NCBI RefSeq assembly: GCF_000758685.1
Contig: NZ_CP009286.1
Location: 1,952,501 to 2,016,500, forward strand
Origin: Paenibacillus stellifer
Lineage (GTDB): Bacteria > Bacillota > Bacilli > Paenibacillales > Paenibacillaceae
Direction: 5' to 3'
Length of the DNA: 64,000 bases
In this document: in pieces, positions 25,231 to 35,212 of the stretch
Layout: each line of letters opens with the position of its first letter
Position numbering within the stretch: position 1 is the stretch's first letter
Program-made: the position numbers and the translations under genes
Notes under the pieces: generated by a model
What the model was told of the DNA's origin: nothing
The model's input: the letters and a program-made list of their open reading frames with translations, nothing else
The model's database searches: none

Positions 25231-26448
25231 ATGAAATTCGACTTTTCGGCCAGGGCGCATACGCTTATGTCGTCTCCGCTTCTCAGTATCCGCACCCAGA
25301 CGCGTAGAGGTTCCTTGATTTCACTGGCCGAAGAGCTGCCGGCGGAGGAGCTGTTCCCGCTGTCGCTTCTGGCCGAGGCGGCGTCCACGGTTATCTCGGA
25401 GGATGCCCAGGCGCTGCAATACGGTGATCCGGAGGGGTACGGACCGCTCAGGGATTGGCTGGCCGGAGAATGGCTGAAGAAGCAGGGGGTGCATGTCCCT
25501 GTGGACGGTGTGCTGCTGACGACAGGAAGCCAGCAGGCGGTGGACCTTCTGGCTCGGGTGTACATCGACCCCGGAGACCGGGTCCTGGTGGAGAATCCGA
25601 CTTCGCCCGGCATACTGCAGGCGCTGCGAATGCAGGGGGCGGAGATCGTGCCGGTTAAGAGCGACCGCGACGGTCTGCTTCCCGAGGACCTACGCCTTCA
25701 ATTGGAGAGTCATCGGCCCAAAGCGCTGTTCGCCGCTCCAAGCTTCTCCAATCCGAGCGGCATCCTATGGAGTGTGGAACGCAGAAGAGCGGTGCTTGAG
25801 CTGTGCACGGCACATCAGGTTCTGATCGTGGAGGATGACTCCTACGGAGATTTGTCCTTTCGGCGGAGCAATGGCAAGAGCGAGCGTTATCCTTCTCTGT
25901 ACGCGTTGGAAGATGCCGGAGATGACGGACATGTGCTCTATATCGGCTCCTTCAGCAAGACGGTTGCCCCGGCTCTGCGAACCGGCTGGGCGGCGGGGAA
26001 CCGGGAACTGATCATGGTGATGGCGGCCGCAAAAGGAATGGCGGATTGGCAGTCAAGCTCCTTGAATCAGCGCCTCCTCTATCATCTGCTCCATGCGACA
26101 TCGTTCAGTCTGCGCGAGCATATCAAGCTGCTGAACCGCGAATATGACACCAGATTAAAGCTGATGGTCGAGCTGTTGAAGCGTGCGGCCTGGAACGGCT
26201 GCAGCTACGACGCTCCATCCGGCGGCATGTTCCTCTGGGTCTCGCTGCCGGACGGACTGGACAGCTTGATTCTGCTTAAGAACTCTCTGCGAAAGGGCGT
26301 CGCTTTTCTGCCGGGTACACTGTGCACGCCTGACGGAAGCGGCAGCGGGTATGTCAGGCTGAACTTCAGCCATCCCGGACGCGACGAGTTGCTGCTCGGC
26401 ATGAATTTGATGGGGGAAGCGATCAAGGAATTTACCGCCCGCTCCTGA
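25231..26448 (+). CDS. PLP-dependent class I/II aminotransferase (MocR-like catalytic domain without HTH)
   Basis: A 405-residue fold-type I aminotransferase, close in layout to 2-aminoadipate and MocR-type aminotransferase domains. It has TTGSQQAVDLLARVY, NPTSPG, FAAPSFSNPSGI, VEDDSYGDL (Asp and Tyr for PLP) and the Schiff-base lysine in GSFSKTVAPALRTGW. No N-terminal GntR helix-turn-helix is present in this gene or just upstream. Start ATG 25231 follows CGAGGGGGG; the reading from 25186 overlaps it. It follows the atypical regulator by 72 bases. Substrate not predicted. Confidence 0.88.
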   Translation: MKFDFSARAHTLMSSPLLSIRTQTRRGSLISLAEELPAEELFPLSLLAEAASTVISEDAQALQYGDPEGYGPLRDWLAGEWLKKQGVHVPVDGVLLTTGSQQAVDLLARVYIDPGDRVLVENPTSPGILQALRMQGAEIVPVKSDRDGLLPEDLRLQLESHRPKALFAAPSFSNPSGILWSVERRRAVLELCTAHQVLIVEDDSYGDLSFRRSNGKSERYPSLYALEDAGDDGHVLYIGSFSKTVAPALRTGWAAGNRELIMVMAAAKGMADWQSSSLNQRLLYHLLHATSFSLREHIKLLNREYDTRLKLMVELLKRAAWNGCSYDAPSGGMFLWVSLPDGLDSLILLKNSLRKGVAFLPGTLCTPDGSGSGYVRLNFSHPGRDELLLGMNLMGEAIKEFTARS

Positions 26449-26501
26449 ACATCCGGTATGAACGTTATCATCATCCAAAGTCTGTCTGAACCGGCACTTT
26501 A

Positions 26502-26550
26502 ACCAAAGGCCTCGTTCTCTGAAATCATTTCGGAGAACGAGGCCTTTGGT
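26502..26550. terminator. Long perfect inverted repeat between convergent genes
   Basis: ACCAAAGGCCTCGTTCTC (26502-26519) pairs perfectly with 26533-26550, and pairing continues into the loop through GAAA/TTTC, leaving only three unpaired bases. It lies between the convergent aminotransferase and DUF2161 genes. The arms end in AAA/TTT but no real U-tract follows, so the role is probably bidirectional termination. Confidence 0.6.
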
Positions 26551-26687
26551 CTAGAGGACAGCAATAAGCGCTGGTGAGTTGCGATGATGTGATTCATGCG
26601 AAAAAGGCATGATCACCGATGATCCTGATGATTTCGAAGTCAATAGCGGAGCCGGAGTTCAGTTCGATGGCTATGCCCCATCCGGCA

Positions 26688-27608
26688 TTAGCCTTCCCCG
26701 CCGCGCTCCCGGTCTGCCAGGGACTGCGAGACGGATACAGCGGCGTATTCGAGCAGCGCGGCCCTGCCCGCCGCTGTGAGGCAATAGCGGCCGCGGGCCA
26801 CACGGCTGAACCAGCCGTAGTAGTTGGCCTGCAGGATGGCGGCCGCTGCAGGCACACCGCTCCGCCGGCGCAGCTCCGCCGGCGTCACGCCCTCCGGGGC
26901 CGGCTTCGCCATGGCCCCGGCCCTCCCGGCACCGGTTCCCGGGGTGCCGGCAGGGACTGCTGCGGGCGCGGCTGCGCGCGCCCGCCTCGTAGCGGAGGCC
27001 GGGTTCCGGCCTCCGCCTTGCTCTGCCGCAGCCGCTTCGCCGGCTGCGGCTGCCGTCAGGGCGGCCTCCCGCTCGGCCGCCTCAAGCGCTGCCGCGACGC
27101 GCAGCGCCTTCTCGCGGTAGGCGGTGACGAGCTTCACCCGGGTGCTGCCCCCGGTGTTGTAGTCGCCGCTGCGCTCGCGGAACTCGTACAGCAGCCGCTC
27201 CTGCCGCCGTCCGCTGCGCCGCCTTGCGGGGCTCGCCGGCTCCTCGGGCTCCGCAAGCACCTCGACGAGCGGGGCCTTCGTCTTGTAGAAGACGACGGTG
27301 ACCAGCCCTAGCCCGAGGCGCCGGCACAGATCCGTGAGCTCGCCCCAGCGCTGGCTGGCGGAGCCTTTCTTCTCCCGGCAGCGTTCCACCGCCAAATATA
27401 CGACCGGGCTTAGCTTCAGCCGCTCCACGCCCTGCAGCAGGAGGGGGAGGTTGAAGGATTTCTTCATCTCCACGATTAGCGGCGGCTCTCCGGTCTCCCG
27501 GACTCCGACGAGGTCGCAGGAACGGACCTCGCCCTTCACCTGATAGCCTTGTCCTTCGAAGTATTTTTTTAAAGGCGCATACAATTCGGTTTCGCTTTTG
27601 ATCGCCAT
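26688..27608 (-). CDS. DUF2161 family PD-(D/E)XK nuclease-like protein
   Basis: A 306-residue protein. The N-terminal 110 residues match DUF2161 with a PD-(D/E)XK-type motif (RSCDLVGV, then LIVEMKKSFNLPLL). A long Ala/Arg/Gly-rich low-complexity stretch (about residues 160-235) follows, then a winged-helix-like segment (GVTPAELRRRSGVP...ILQANYYGWFSRVARGRYCLT). GC content in 26890-27250 is clearly higher than in neighbouring genes. DUF2161 proteins are uncharacterised; nuclease or phosphodiesterase activity is suggested by the motif only. Starts ATG 27608 on the minus strand after AGGAGAC. Confidence 0.8.
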   Translation of the reverse strand: MAIKSETELYAPLKKYFEGQGYQVKGEVRSCDLVGVRETGEPPLIVEMKKSFNLPLLLQGVERLKLSPVVYLAVERCREKKGSASQRWGELTDLCRRLGLGLVTVVFYKTKAPLVEVLAEPEEPASPARRRSGRRQERLLYEFRERSGDYNTGGSTRVKLVTAYREKALRVAAALEAAEREAALTAAAAGEAAAAEQGGGRNPASATRRARAAAPAAVPAGTPGTGAGRAGAMAKPAPEGVTPAELRRRSGVPAAAAILQANYYGWFSRVARGRYCLTAAGRAALLEYAAVSVSQSLADRERGGEG

Positions 27609-27851
27609 AGCCTGTCTCCTTATGAACGGACTTTCGCCGAATCTCTATTATATCACATCAAAAATGAGGTCAATATTCCGGGTGATCCGCATACCTATGT
27701 ATTATACTTTTCGAATGGCTGCAGCTGCCAACGGCGGGCGGGTCTCGGAAGGGACGGCGGAGGAAGTCGGTTATAGCGGAAAGTCCGGGCCCCACCGGGT
27801 CCGGCGGTCATCACGCGGGTACAAGAGCGCAAGGTGAGGAGGCAGCGAGCA

Positions 27852-29747
27852 ATGGACATTTTTGAACGTATAGCATCGTATCGGGCAGAGAATGAACGTT
27901 TGGCATGGAGCGGAACCTTCAAGGAATATATCGAACTGTTGAGAAAAGACCCCACTCCCGCCAAAACGGCTCACGCCAGAGTGTATGACATGATCAAATC
28001 GCATGGGGTGGAGGACAACGGCGGCCGCAAGCGGTACAAATTTTTTGAACAGGAAATATTCGGTCTTGACCGGGCCGTTGAGAAGCTGGTGGAGGAGTAT
28101 TTCCACTCGGCTGCCCGGCGGCTTGATGTACGCAAACGGATTTTGCTGCTGATGGGGCCGGTCAGCGGCGGCAAATCGACGCTGGTTACGATGCTGAAGC
28201 GGGGGCTGGAGCAGTATTCGCGAACGATGCAGGGAGCGGTATATGCCATCGAAGGCTGCCCCATGCACGAGGAGCCGCTGCATCTAATCCCTAATGAGCT
28301 CCGTCCGGAGATCGAACGGGAGCTTGGCGTGCGGATCGAGGGCAATCTGTGCCCGTCCTGCCAGATGCGGCTGAAGAATGATTACGCCGGCGATATCGAG
28401 AAGGTCCGGGTCGTCCGGGTGCTGCTGTCGGAGGAAGAGCGCATCGGCATCGGCACCTTCAGCCCGTCCGATCCGAAATCCCAGGATATTGCGGACTTGA
28501 CCGGCAGCATCGATTTCTCGACGATAACCGAATACGGATCGGAATCCGATCCGCGGGCATACCGGTTTGATGGCGAGCTGAACAAGGCCAACCGGGGGCT
28601 CATGGAATTCCAGGAAATGCTGAAATGCGACGAGAAGTTTCTGTGGAATCTGCTGTCACTGACGCAGGAGGGGAACTTCAAGGCCGGCCGGTTCGCGCTC
28701 ATCAGCGCCGACGAGCTGATTGTCGCCCACACGAATGAAACGGAGTACAAGGCCTTCATTTCTAATAAAAAGAACGAGGCGCTCCAGTCCCGGATGATCG
28801 TCATGCCGGTTCCCTACAATCTGAAGGTGTCCGAGGAGGAGAAAATCTACGCCAAGCTGATCGCGCAGAGCGATATGAAGCATGTTCACATCGCGCCCCA
28901 CGCGCTGCGTGCCGCTGCGATCTTCTCCGTCCTGACGAGACTCCGGGAGAGCAAGAAGCAGGGCATGGACCTCATCAAGAAGCTGCGCATGTATGACGGC
29001 GAAGAGGTGGAGGGCTACAAGGAAGCGGACCTCAAGGAAATGCAGAACGAATACCTGGACGAAGGCATGTCCGGCATCGACCCGCGCTATGTCATCAACC
29101 GCATTTCCAGCGCCCTTATCAAGGGCGATCTGGAGTGCATGAATGCGCTCGACGTACTGCGGGCAATCAAGGATGGACTTGACCAGCATCCTTCGATCAC
29201 GAAGGAGGAGCGGGAGCGTTATCTCAACTTCATCTCCATCGCCCGGAAGGAATACGACACGCTGGCGAAGAACGAAGTGCAGAAGGCTTTTGTCTATTCG
29301 TTCGAGGAATCCGCGAAGACGCTGTTCGAGAACTATCTCGACAACATTGAAGCATTTTGCAACTGGACGAAGATCCGCGATCCGCTCACCGACGAGGAGA
29401 TGGAGCCGGATGAGCGCCTGATGCGTTCCATTGAGGAGCAGATCGGCATTTCGGAAAATGCGAAGAAGGCGTTCCGCGAAGAAATTCTGATCCGGATTTC
29501 CGCCTATTCCCGCAAGGGCAAGAAGTTCGAATACAGCAATCACGAGCGGCTTCGGGAAGCGATCGAGAAGAAGCTGTTCGCCGATCTCAAGGATATCGTC
29601 AAGATTACCACCTCGTCCAAGACGCCAGATGAGAGCCAGCTGAAGCGGATTAACGAAGTATCCCGCCGGCTGATCGAGGATCATAATTACTGCCCGATTT
29701 GCGCCAACGAGCTGCTCCGGTATGTCGGCAGCCTGCTTAACCGCTAG
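27852..29747 (+). CDS. prkA: PrkA serine protein kinase/AAA+ protein
   Basis: 631 residues, exactly the length of the Bacillus subtilis PrkA. The AAA-like N-terminal domain has Walker A GPVSGGKST (about residues 98-106), a cluster of cysteines (CPMHEE, LCPSCQM) and the kinase-related C-terminal region; the sequence also ends with CPIC. Start ATG 27852 follows GTGAGGAGG, and the reading from 27834 overlaps it. In Bacillus, PrkA is expressed in sporulation and is usually next to yhbH and linked to spoVR. Here the 430 bases after it contain no yhbH; a SpoVR gene lies 3 kb downstream on the other strand. Confidence 0.93.
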   Translation: MDIFERIASYRAENERLAWSGTFKEYIELLRKDPTPAKTAHARVYDMIKSHGVEDNGGRKRYKFFEQEIFGLDRAVEKLVEEYFHSAARRLDVRKRILLLMGPVSGGKSTLVTMLKRGLEQYSRTMQGAVYAIEGCPMHEEPLHLIPNELRPEIERELGVRIEGNLCPSCQMRLKNDYAGDIEKVRVVRVLLSEEERIGIGTFSPSDPKSQDIADLTGSIDFSTITEYGSESDPRAYRFDGELNKANRGLMEFQEMLKCDEKFLWNLLSLTQEGNFKAGRFALISADELIVAHTNETEYKAFISNKKNEALQSRMIVMPVPYNLKVSEEEKIYAKLIAQSDMKHVHIAPHALRAAAIFSVLTRLRESKKQGMDLIKKLRMYDGEEVEGYKEADLKEMQNEYLDEGMSGIDPRYVINRISSALIKGDLECMNALDVLRAIKDGLDQHPSITKEERERYLNFISIARKEYDTLAKNEVQKAFVYSFEESAKTLFENYLDNIEAFCNWTKIRDPLTDEEMEPDERLMRSIEEQIGISENAKKAFREEILIRISAYSRKGKKFEYSNHERLREAIEKKLFADLKDIVKITTSSKTPDESQLKRINEVSRRLIEDHNYCPICANELLRYVGSLLNR

Positions 29748-30176
29748 GAAGAGGGCGGGGCGCTACCCGCATCGGCGGGAAGAGATTCGGGATAAAGAAG
29801 GCCGGGGCTCAATGGGCAGGCAGGAATTCGCAGAAAGGGCCGGGCTTATGAACCGCTAAATAGAGAGCACATCCATCCGGCCAGGCAGAGGGTAGGGTGG
29901 ATGCGGGGCCGCTGCGCAGCAGCGGCCTTTTGACATGCTCAGATTTCGGGACTGGACAGACGAGGAGCGGAGGAGAGCGGTGGAGAAAGAACGAGTGCTA
30001 GCGAGGAAGAGAGAACGAGAGGTGAAGGGGCAGTTAAGAGGGGGGGATTGGTAATTTGTAAAACCGGTGTCAAGAAATCGCTCCCATAAGAACGCAGGAA
30101 AGGTGGTTTTTTACATACTACTCGATCTCATTTCATTATATAATGGAAGATATGTTCGATTGACGGGAGCGAGATT
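29748..30176. other. Intergenic region between prkA and the LTA-synthase-like gene
   Basis: 429 bases without a convincing gene. It holds the prkA terminator (29907-29931) and, close to the downstream gene, a TATAAT at 30139-30144 with no well-placed -35. Only short unsupported reading frames occur; there is no yhbH. Confidence 0.6.
29907..29931 (+). terminator. Terminator after prkA
   Basis: GGCCGCTG pairs with CAGCGGCC around CGCAG, followed by four T. Confidence 0.75.
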
Positions 30177-32567
30177 ATGAAAAAGCTGCTTTATACTCTG
30201 CCTTCTTTGATATTTATCTTCGGTTTGGCATACGGACGCATTCTCCTGTACGGGCAAAAGGACCTGGAGACTTCGTTCTCGGCGCTGGCCGGACCGACGC
30301 TGCGCGATATCGGCATCGGCATTGTCATTATTCTCCTGCTGTATGCTCTCTCGAAAGCGAGTATGATCGCGGCGTTTGTGTTGGCGGCCGTGCTGGCCGT
30401 GTTCCACCTGGCCAATGTCGAGTATATTTATGCGCTGGACCATGTGGTGAATCTGAAGGACATTACGATGGCGTCGGATTCGGAGTTTCTGACCGGCACG
30501 CTGTTCCATATCAGCTTTCCGGTATATTCGCTGGTGATTGCGGCTTCGCTGCTGGGGTCGGTCTTTTTTCTCCGCAAAATCCGGATATTTCCGCTTCCCA
30601 AGCGAAGATACGGCCTGATCGCGGCAGCCGGTCTGCTGATCGTCTATCTCATTATTGCGATCAACTCCACCGGGGACTGGAAGAGCGGCACCTTCGTGTC
30701 GGCCTCCATCAGCAATTCGGTCGCGCTGCTGACGTTCAACGCCGATGATCTGACGGATTACCCGCCCGACATTGAAGAGAAGATCAATACAACTCAGCAG
30801 CTCAAGGACGGCGAATACCTGCTGAATAACCATACCGGCAAAAAGAATATTTTGATGGTCGTCATGGAAGGCATACCCGGAGCCTACTCCCCCGCCAACC
30901 AGGACTATCTGGAGCTGCCGAATGACATTAAGATGACCAGCCTGGACAAGATCAAGGATCACAGTCTGATCCTGCCGAATTACATTACGCACAACAACCA
31001 GACGATCCGGGGTATGTACTCGCTCATCAGCGGGGACTATGACAAGATGGACGCCTCGACACCGAAAGCATATGAATATTTGCAAAAGGATTCGAATTAC
31101 CGGGAGGAACTGCTGCCAAAGCTGCTGAAGAATAGAGGCTACAATACGGCTTTCATTCAGGCGGCTCCACTGGAGTACATGTCCAAGGGCGACTTTATGA
31201 CGGCGGCGGGCTTTGACACGATTATCGGGGGAGAGAGCTTCAAGAACCCTTATATTCCTTTCGGCTGGGGGCCGGACGACAAGAGCTTTTTCGAGCAGTC
31301 GCGGCAATTCATTAATGAGCTGAACAGCAAGGGCGAGCCGTGGTTCGCCACAATGCTGACGGTCGGCACACATCATCCTTACGCCGTTACGGACGCTTAT
31401 GCGGAGAAGTACCCGAGCCGCAAGGCGGCAGCCGTTGCGTACTTGGACGAGGCGCTGTCCGATTTCATTGACTATATCGACCATTCAAGCTTCGCCAAGG
31501 ATACGCTCGTGCTGTTCGTGTCGGATGAATCGCATGGCGTGAATAATCAGACGTACGGCTCGAACTGGGGCATCTTTGCGGCGTATTCGCCGGACATCGA
31601 CGGCCAGATTATCAATGACGGCGTGTATGGACAAAAGGATGTTCTGCTGTCGCTGCTGGATTACGCCGACCCGGACCTGGATGCCTATACGGTTGGCCGG
31701 AGTGTATTCCGCAAGTATACCGAGGATTCGCCGATTCTGTTCGCCTCTCATTATAACGGGGATGTGTTCTATTCGACGAAGAAAGGGACCGTCTATCAGG
31801 TGGACAACAGCGGGCAGCTGTACAGCCTGACCTCAAGCAACGGTGAGCTGTTCAGTACGGATTACGACCGGACTTCGCTGAATGACGACGAGCTCAAGAA
31901 GAAGATTCTGACCTACAAGAACTATGTGGACAAATCATCGGCCAACGACCAGCGGATTGTGGTCACGAAGGATAAAGACATTCCGCTGAAGCTGAACAGC
32001 GAGACGGTTGTAACGGACGGCCAGTTCGTGACGGTGCCGGCTGAGTCCTACGTCGATATCACGGTCGATTATGACGCATCCTCCATGTCGGCGGACGACT
32101 GGATGATTCTGCGGTTCGCGGATTACAGCGGCCACAGCAGCTCCCGCATCATCGACAAGGCAAGCAGCAGCGGCACGATGACCTTCCGGTTCTACAATGA
32201 AAAAGTGAGCTACGGCTACGCCTTCAACCTGAAGACGGATTTCCGTTCCAAAGCCGTCTCGTCCTTCGGCAAGTCGGTCAAGTTCAACAGCATCACGATC
32301 TCGTTCTCCAAAACACTGCCGGAATCAAGCCCGACGCCGAGCGCGTTTGGGCTACCGGCTACATTGAATCCCTCCCAGGCGACGGAAGCGGGAGCTTCGG
32401 CAGGGACGGGTGCTGCCTCTGCCCTGCCGGGAAGCACAGGCTCTGGATCGCCGGCAGCGACGCCAGCTTCATCACCAACTGCATCGCCTGCACCGTCTTC
32501 CTCGACCGGTGCTGGTTCGGCGGAACGGGTGAGCACGATTGTCGATCTTGATGCGGAGAATAAGTAG
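30177..32567 (+). CDS. LTA synthase-like sulfatase-domain membrane protein
   Basis: A 796-residue polymer-glycerophosphate transferase of the LtaS/sulfatase family. Five hydrophobic segments occupy residues 1-165. The extracellular catalytic domain starts near residue 222 (KKNILMVVMEG), with the candidate nucleophilic Thr in NNQTIRGMYS (about residue 276) and the metal-binding SDESHG (about residue 450). The C-terminal 60 residues are a Ser/Ala/Thr/Gly/Pro-rich tail. Enzymes of this family build or modify lipoteichoic acid outside the membrane. The extra region after residue 560 is longer than in LtaS and may form an added beta domain. Monocistronic. Confidence 0.85.
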   Translation: MKKLLYTLPSLIFIFGLAYGRILLYGQKDLETSFSALAGPTLRDIGIGIVIILLLYALSKASMIAAFVLAAVLAVFHLANVEYIYALDHVVNLKDITMASDSEFLTGTLFHISFPVYSLVIAASLLGSVFFLRKIRIFPLPKRRYGLIAAAGLLIVYLIIAINSTGDWKSGTFVSASISNSVALLTFNADDLTDYPPDIEEKINTTQQLKDGEYLLNNHTGKKNILMVVMEGIPGAYSPANQDYLELPNDIKMTSLDKIKDHSLILPNYITHNNQTIRGMYSLISGDYDKMDASTPKAYEYLQKDSNYREELLPKLLKNRGYNTAFIQAAPLEYMSKGDFMTAAGFDTIIGGESFKNPYIPFGWGPDDKSFFEQSRQFINELNSKGEPWFATMLTVGTHHPYAVTDAYAEKYPSRKAAAVAYLDEALSDFIDYIDHSSFAKDTLVLFVSDESHGVNNQTYGSNWGIFAAYSPDIDGQIINDGVYGQKDVLLSLLDYADPDLDAYTVGRSVFRKYTEDSPILFASHYNGDVFYSTKKGTVYQVDNSGQLYSLTSSNGELFSTDYDRTSLNDDELKKKILTYKNYVDKSSANDQRIVVTKDKDIPLKLNSETVVTDGQFVTVPAESYVDITVDYDASSMSADDWMILRFADYSGHSSSRIIDKASSSGTMTFRFYNEKVSYGYAFNLKTDFRSKAVSSFGKSVKFNSITISFSKTLPESSPTPSAFGLPATLNPSQATEAGASAGTGAASALPGSTGSGSPAATPASSPTASPAPSSSTGAGSAERVSTIVDLDAENK

Positions 32568-32615
32568 CTGCTAGAAGATGGCGGACGGATTAAATACAGC
32601 ATCATAAAGAGTTAC

Positions 32616-32655
32616 AGACCCAAGGGTGTAGTTCAAGGCCCTTGGGTCTTTTTTT
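32616..32655 (+). terminator. Terminator after the LTA-synthase-like gene
   Basis: AGACCCAAGGG pairs with CCCTTGGGTCT, followed by seven T. Confidence 0.92.
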
Positions 32656-32761
32656 CGACAATATCCTATGCGTTCTCGGTAATTGACGGTGTAATGGTGC
32701 CGGGTCCGTTAGACATTAAGATTAGGAATAACAATATACATTGTGATATAAAAAGGGTATG

Positions 32762-32798
32762 AAAAATCCTATGAGACAGGGGTCTCATAGGATTTTTT
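32762..32798. terminator. Bidirectional terminator before spoVR
   Basis: AAAAATCCTATGAGAC pairs with GTCTCATAGGATTTTT; T-run on each strand. It serves the spoVR transcript on the minus strand. Confidence 0.85.
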
Positions 32799-32802
32799 GG
32801 CG

Positions 32803-34203
32803 TCACAGAAACTTCCTGAGCACCTTTTTACCGTCATAGGAGAACAGCGCCTTCTTGTCTTCCACCACCGTCTCCAGATGAACGGTCTTGCCCCACAGCG
32901 TGAAGATATGCGGGAGCGTGCGCTCCAGATACTTCAGATCCAGCTCGATCCCTTCATAACCGTGTGCGATGTAGAGTTCTCCATTACGCTCGAAGTCGCC
33001 ATCCTTAACGACTAGGTATGGGGAACCGCCGTTGATGCGGGCCTGGACCAGCTGGTCCCGGACATTCTCCCAGGCTTTGTCGGTGATCTTCCATTCCGGA
33101 CCTTTCTTCTCGAAGACGTAGAGGTCGAGATCCTCAACAAGCTCCTTGGTCATATAGCTGCGAATGAATGAAATATCCGAATCCAGCTCCCGGACCTCGA
33201 ACAGCTTCTCCCGGTCCCAGCGGCGCTCGATATCCTCCAGAATCTTGAGGCCGAGGTAATAAGGGTTCAGGCTCTGGCGGGAAGGCTGCACGACAGAAGA
33301 GTTCAGCTTCGCGAACTCGATCGTCTCCTCGGGAGTAAGGTCCAGCTCGCGCATAATGCGCTGATGCCAGTACGAAGCCCAGCCTTCATTCATGATCTTC
33401 GTCTCCATCTGCGGCCAGAAATAGAGCATTTCGTCCCGCAGCATCGTCATGATGTCGCGCTGCCAGTCTTCGAGGCAGTTGGAATACTGCTGGATGAACC
33501 AGACGACATCCTTCTCCGGCTCAGGCGGAAAAGCTTTGTATCCACCCGGCTGCGTCGCCGGCTTCGGCTTGGCGGCCGGATCGTCCTGGCCGATCCCCCA
33601 GAGATCGTCGAAAGGACCGGGCTTAGGTTCAATGCGCTTCTTCCCGCTCTGCTCGTTCTGACGCTCCCGTTCATAGTAGCTCTTGACAGGCCGGGCTTGC
33701 TGGATCAGGCTGGGGTCGATATGCTCCTGGATGGACAGCACGGCATCGATGAAGCTCTCCACCGTATCCATGCCGTACCTGACGGAATACTCGGCGATCC
33801 GGTCGGCCGTGGCCGACATGCTCTCGACCATATCGCGGTTCGTCTGGGAGAAGCGGGCATTGTTCTTGAAGAAATCGCAGTGAGCGAGCACGTGGGCGAC
33901 GATCAGTTTGTTCTGGACGAGCGAATTTCCATCGAGCAGAAAGGCGTAGCACGGATTGGAGTTAATCACCAGCTCATAGATTTTACTGAGCCCGAAATCA
34001 TACTGGGATTTCATTTTATGAAAAGTCTTCCCGAAGCTCCAATGGCCGAAGCGCGTCGGCATGCCGTACGCGCCGAAGGTGTAGATAATGTCGGCGGGGC
34101 AAATTTCGTAGCGCATAGGGTAGAAATCGAGGCCGAATCCTTTGGCAATCTCGGTGATCTCGGCTATCGCCCGTTCGAGCGCCTGTATTTCATCGCTGGG
34201 CAT
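32803..34203 (-). CDS. SpoVR family protein
   Basis: A 466-residue member of the SpoVR/YcgB family, required for spore cortex formation in Bacillus subtilis. It shows the family's N-terminal [22 protein letters not shown], the [32 protein letters not shown] block and the central [16 protein letters not shown]. Start taken as ATG 34203, with GGAG 12 bases upstream; an ATG at 34215 sits directly against that site and seems less likely. PrkA and SpoVR homologues are functionally linked in several bacteria, and both are in this 6-kb block. Confidence 0.9.
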   Translation of the reverse strand: MPSDEIQALERAIAEITEIAKGFGLDFYPMRYEICPADIIYTFGAYGMPTRFGHWSFGKTFHKMKSQYDFGLSKIYELVINSNPCYAFLLDGNSLVQNKLIVAHVLAHCDFFKNNARFSQTNRDMVESMSATADRIAEYSVRYGMDTVESFIDAVLSIQEHIDPSLIQQARPVKSYYERERQNEQSGKKRIEPKPGPFDDLWGIGQDDPAAKPKPATQPGGYKAFPPEPEKDVVWFIQQYSNCLEDWQRDIMTMLRDEMLYFWPQMETKIMNEGWASYWHQRIMRELDLTPEETIEFAKLNSSVVQPSRQSLNPYYLGLKILEDIERRWDREKLFEVRELDSDISFIRSYMTKELVEDLDLYVFEKKGPEWKITDKAWENVRDQLVQARINGGSPYLVVKDGDFERNGELYIAHGYEGIELDLKYLERTLPHIFTLWGKTVHLETVVEDKKALFSYDGKKVLRKFL

Positions 34204-34216
34204 GAATGAGCCCATC

Positions 34217-34254
34217 TCCTTTCCGGCTGTGTCTTAAGCGGCTTACCAGATGTA
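34217..34254. repeat. Dispersed 38-bp repeat, copy 1
   Basis: TCCTTTCCGGCTGTGTCTTA and the next 18 bases match 45776-45813 with only four differences. The copy lies immediately upstream of spoVR and includes its AAAGGA ribosome binding site on the minus strand. Confidence 0.6.
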
Positions 34255-34432
34255 TATGCCGGAGGCGGGGGGATTTTGCCTCGGGGGAGATAATCAAAAA
34301 TAGCAAGAAGATAGCGCGAAGACGCCCAATGTTCCCTGACAGTCGATTGCTAGCTGCATCGTATGTCAATCATTAGACGCATGAAAGCCGCCCCCTAAAC
34401 GGCGGCGGCTCATACGGTAACGATGGTGCCTA

Positions 34433-35212
34433 TCAGGCGTTGCCGGATACGACGGTGAGTGGATAACCGGCGTCACGGTAGACGGCAGCCTCATCCTCGT
34501 CGAGACGGCTATCGGTCACGATTTCGTCGAATTTGTCGAGGCTGGCGATGATGGCGAGCGAATTGTAGCTGAACTTCGTAGAGTCGGCCAGCAGTATGCT
34601 TTTCCCGGCGGCGTTCATCGCAGACTGGCGGGCACCGACAAGGACGGGCGACCAGGCCATTGCGCCTTTGGCGTGCGAGACGGCTTCGCATGTCAGGAAC
34701 GCGACATCTACCGTCAGCGAGCCGAGCATTTTCTCCGTGTAAAAGCCGTCCAGGCTTCCGGCCCATTTGCTGAGCCGTCCGCCCGTACAGTAGACATCGA
34801 AACTGCCGAAGCGCTCCTCATTCGAGAGCAGCAGGGCGGTATGCAAATCCCGCGTAATGATTTTTAGCCCTCGAAAGGACTCTAGTTCCTCCACCATAGC
34901 GGCAACCGTCGTCCCCGCATCCAGGATGATGCTCATTCCGTCTCGTATGTGCTTGATTGCTTCCTTAGCGATTGAATGCTTCTCTGCCTGGTGCTCGCTT
35001 GCGCGCTGAGTGTAGTTGGAGCCCATGAACCGTTGAACCTTGACCGCCCCGCCATGAGAACGCTTGATTTTGCCTTCCGATTGGAGCAGGTCGAGGTCGC
35101 GGCGAATGGTCATTTGGGAGACGTTGAACTTCTCCGCAAGCTCAATGATCGTAACCTGGGGCCGTTCGTCCAGTATTTTCATGATTTCATGGCGGCGCGT
35201 TCCCATGAGCAT
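34433..35212 (-). CDS. DeoR-family transcriptional regulator
   Basis: A 259-residue DeoR/GlpR-type regulator: winged helix at residues 5-58 (RRHEIMKILDERPQVTIIELAEKFNVSQMTIRRDLDLL) and a sugar-phosphate-type effector domain with LDAGTTVAAMVEEL. ATG 35212 follows GGGAGG at nine bases. It is divergent from the catabolic operon starting at 35526 and is its likely local regulator. DeoR proteins usually sense phosphorylated sugars, so its ligand here may be a derived metabolite. This is inference. Confidence 0.88.
   Translation of the reverse strand: MLMGTRRHEIMKILDERPQVTIIELAEKFNVSQMTIRRDLDLLQSEGKIKRSHGGAVKVQRFMGSNYTQRASEHQAEKHSIAKEAIKHIRDGMSIILDAGTTVAAMVEELESFRGLKIITRDLHTALLLSNEERFGSFDVYCTGGRLSKWAGSLDGFYTEKMLGSLTVDVAFLTCEAVSHAKGAMAWSPVLVGARQSAMNAAGKSILLADSTKFSYNSLAIIASLDKFDEIVTDSRLDEDEAAVYRDAGYPLTVVSGNA

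Noticed and set aside
33364..34209. A 281-residue plus-strand frame in spoVR, and similar frames in prkA (28656-29684), ltaS-like (30111-31484) and neopullulanase (61697-62368)
   Set aside because: All are complementary to recognised genes and show no family motif or ribosome binding site.
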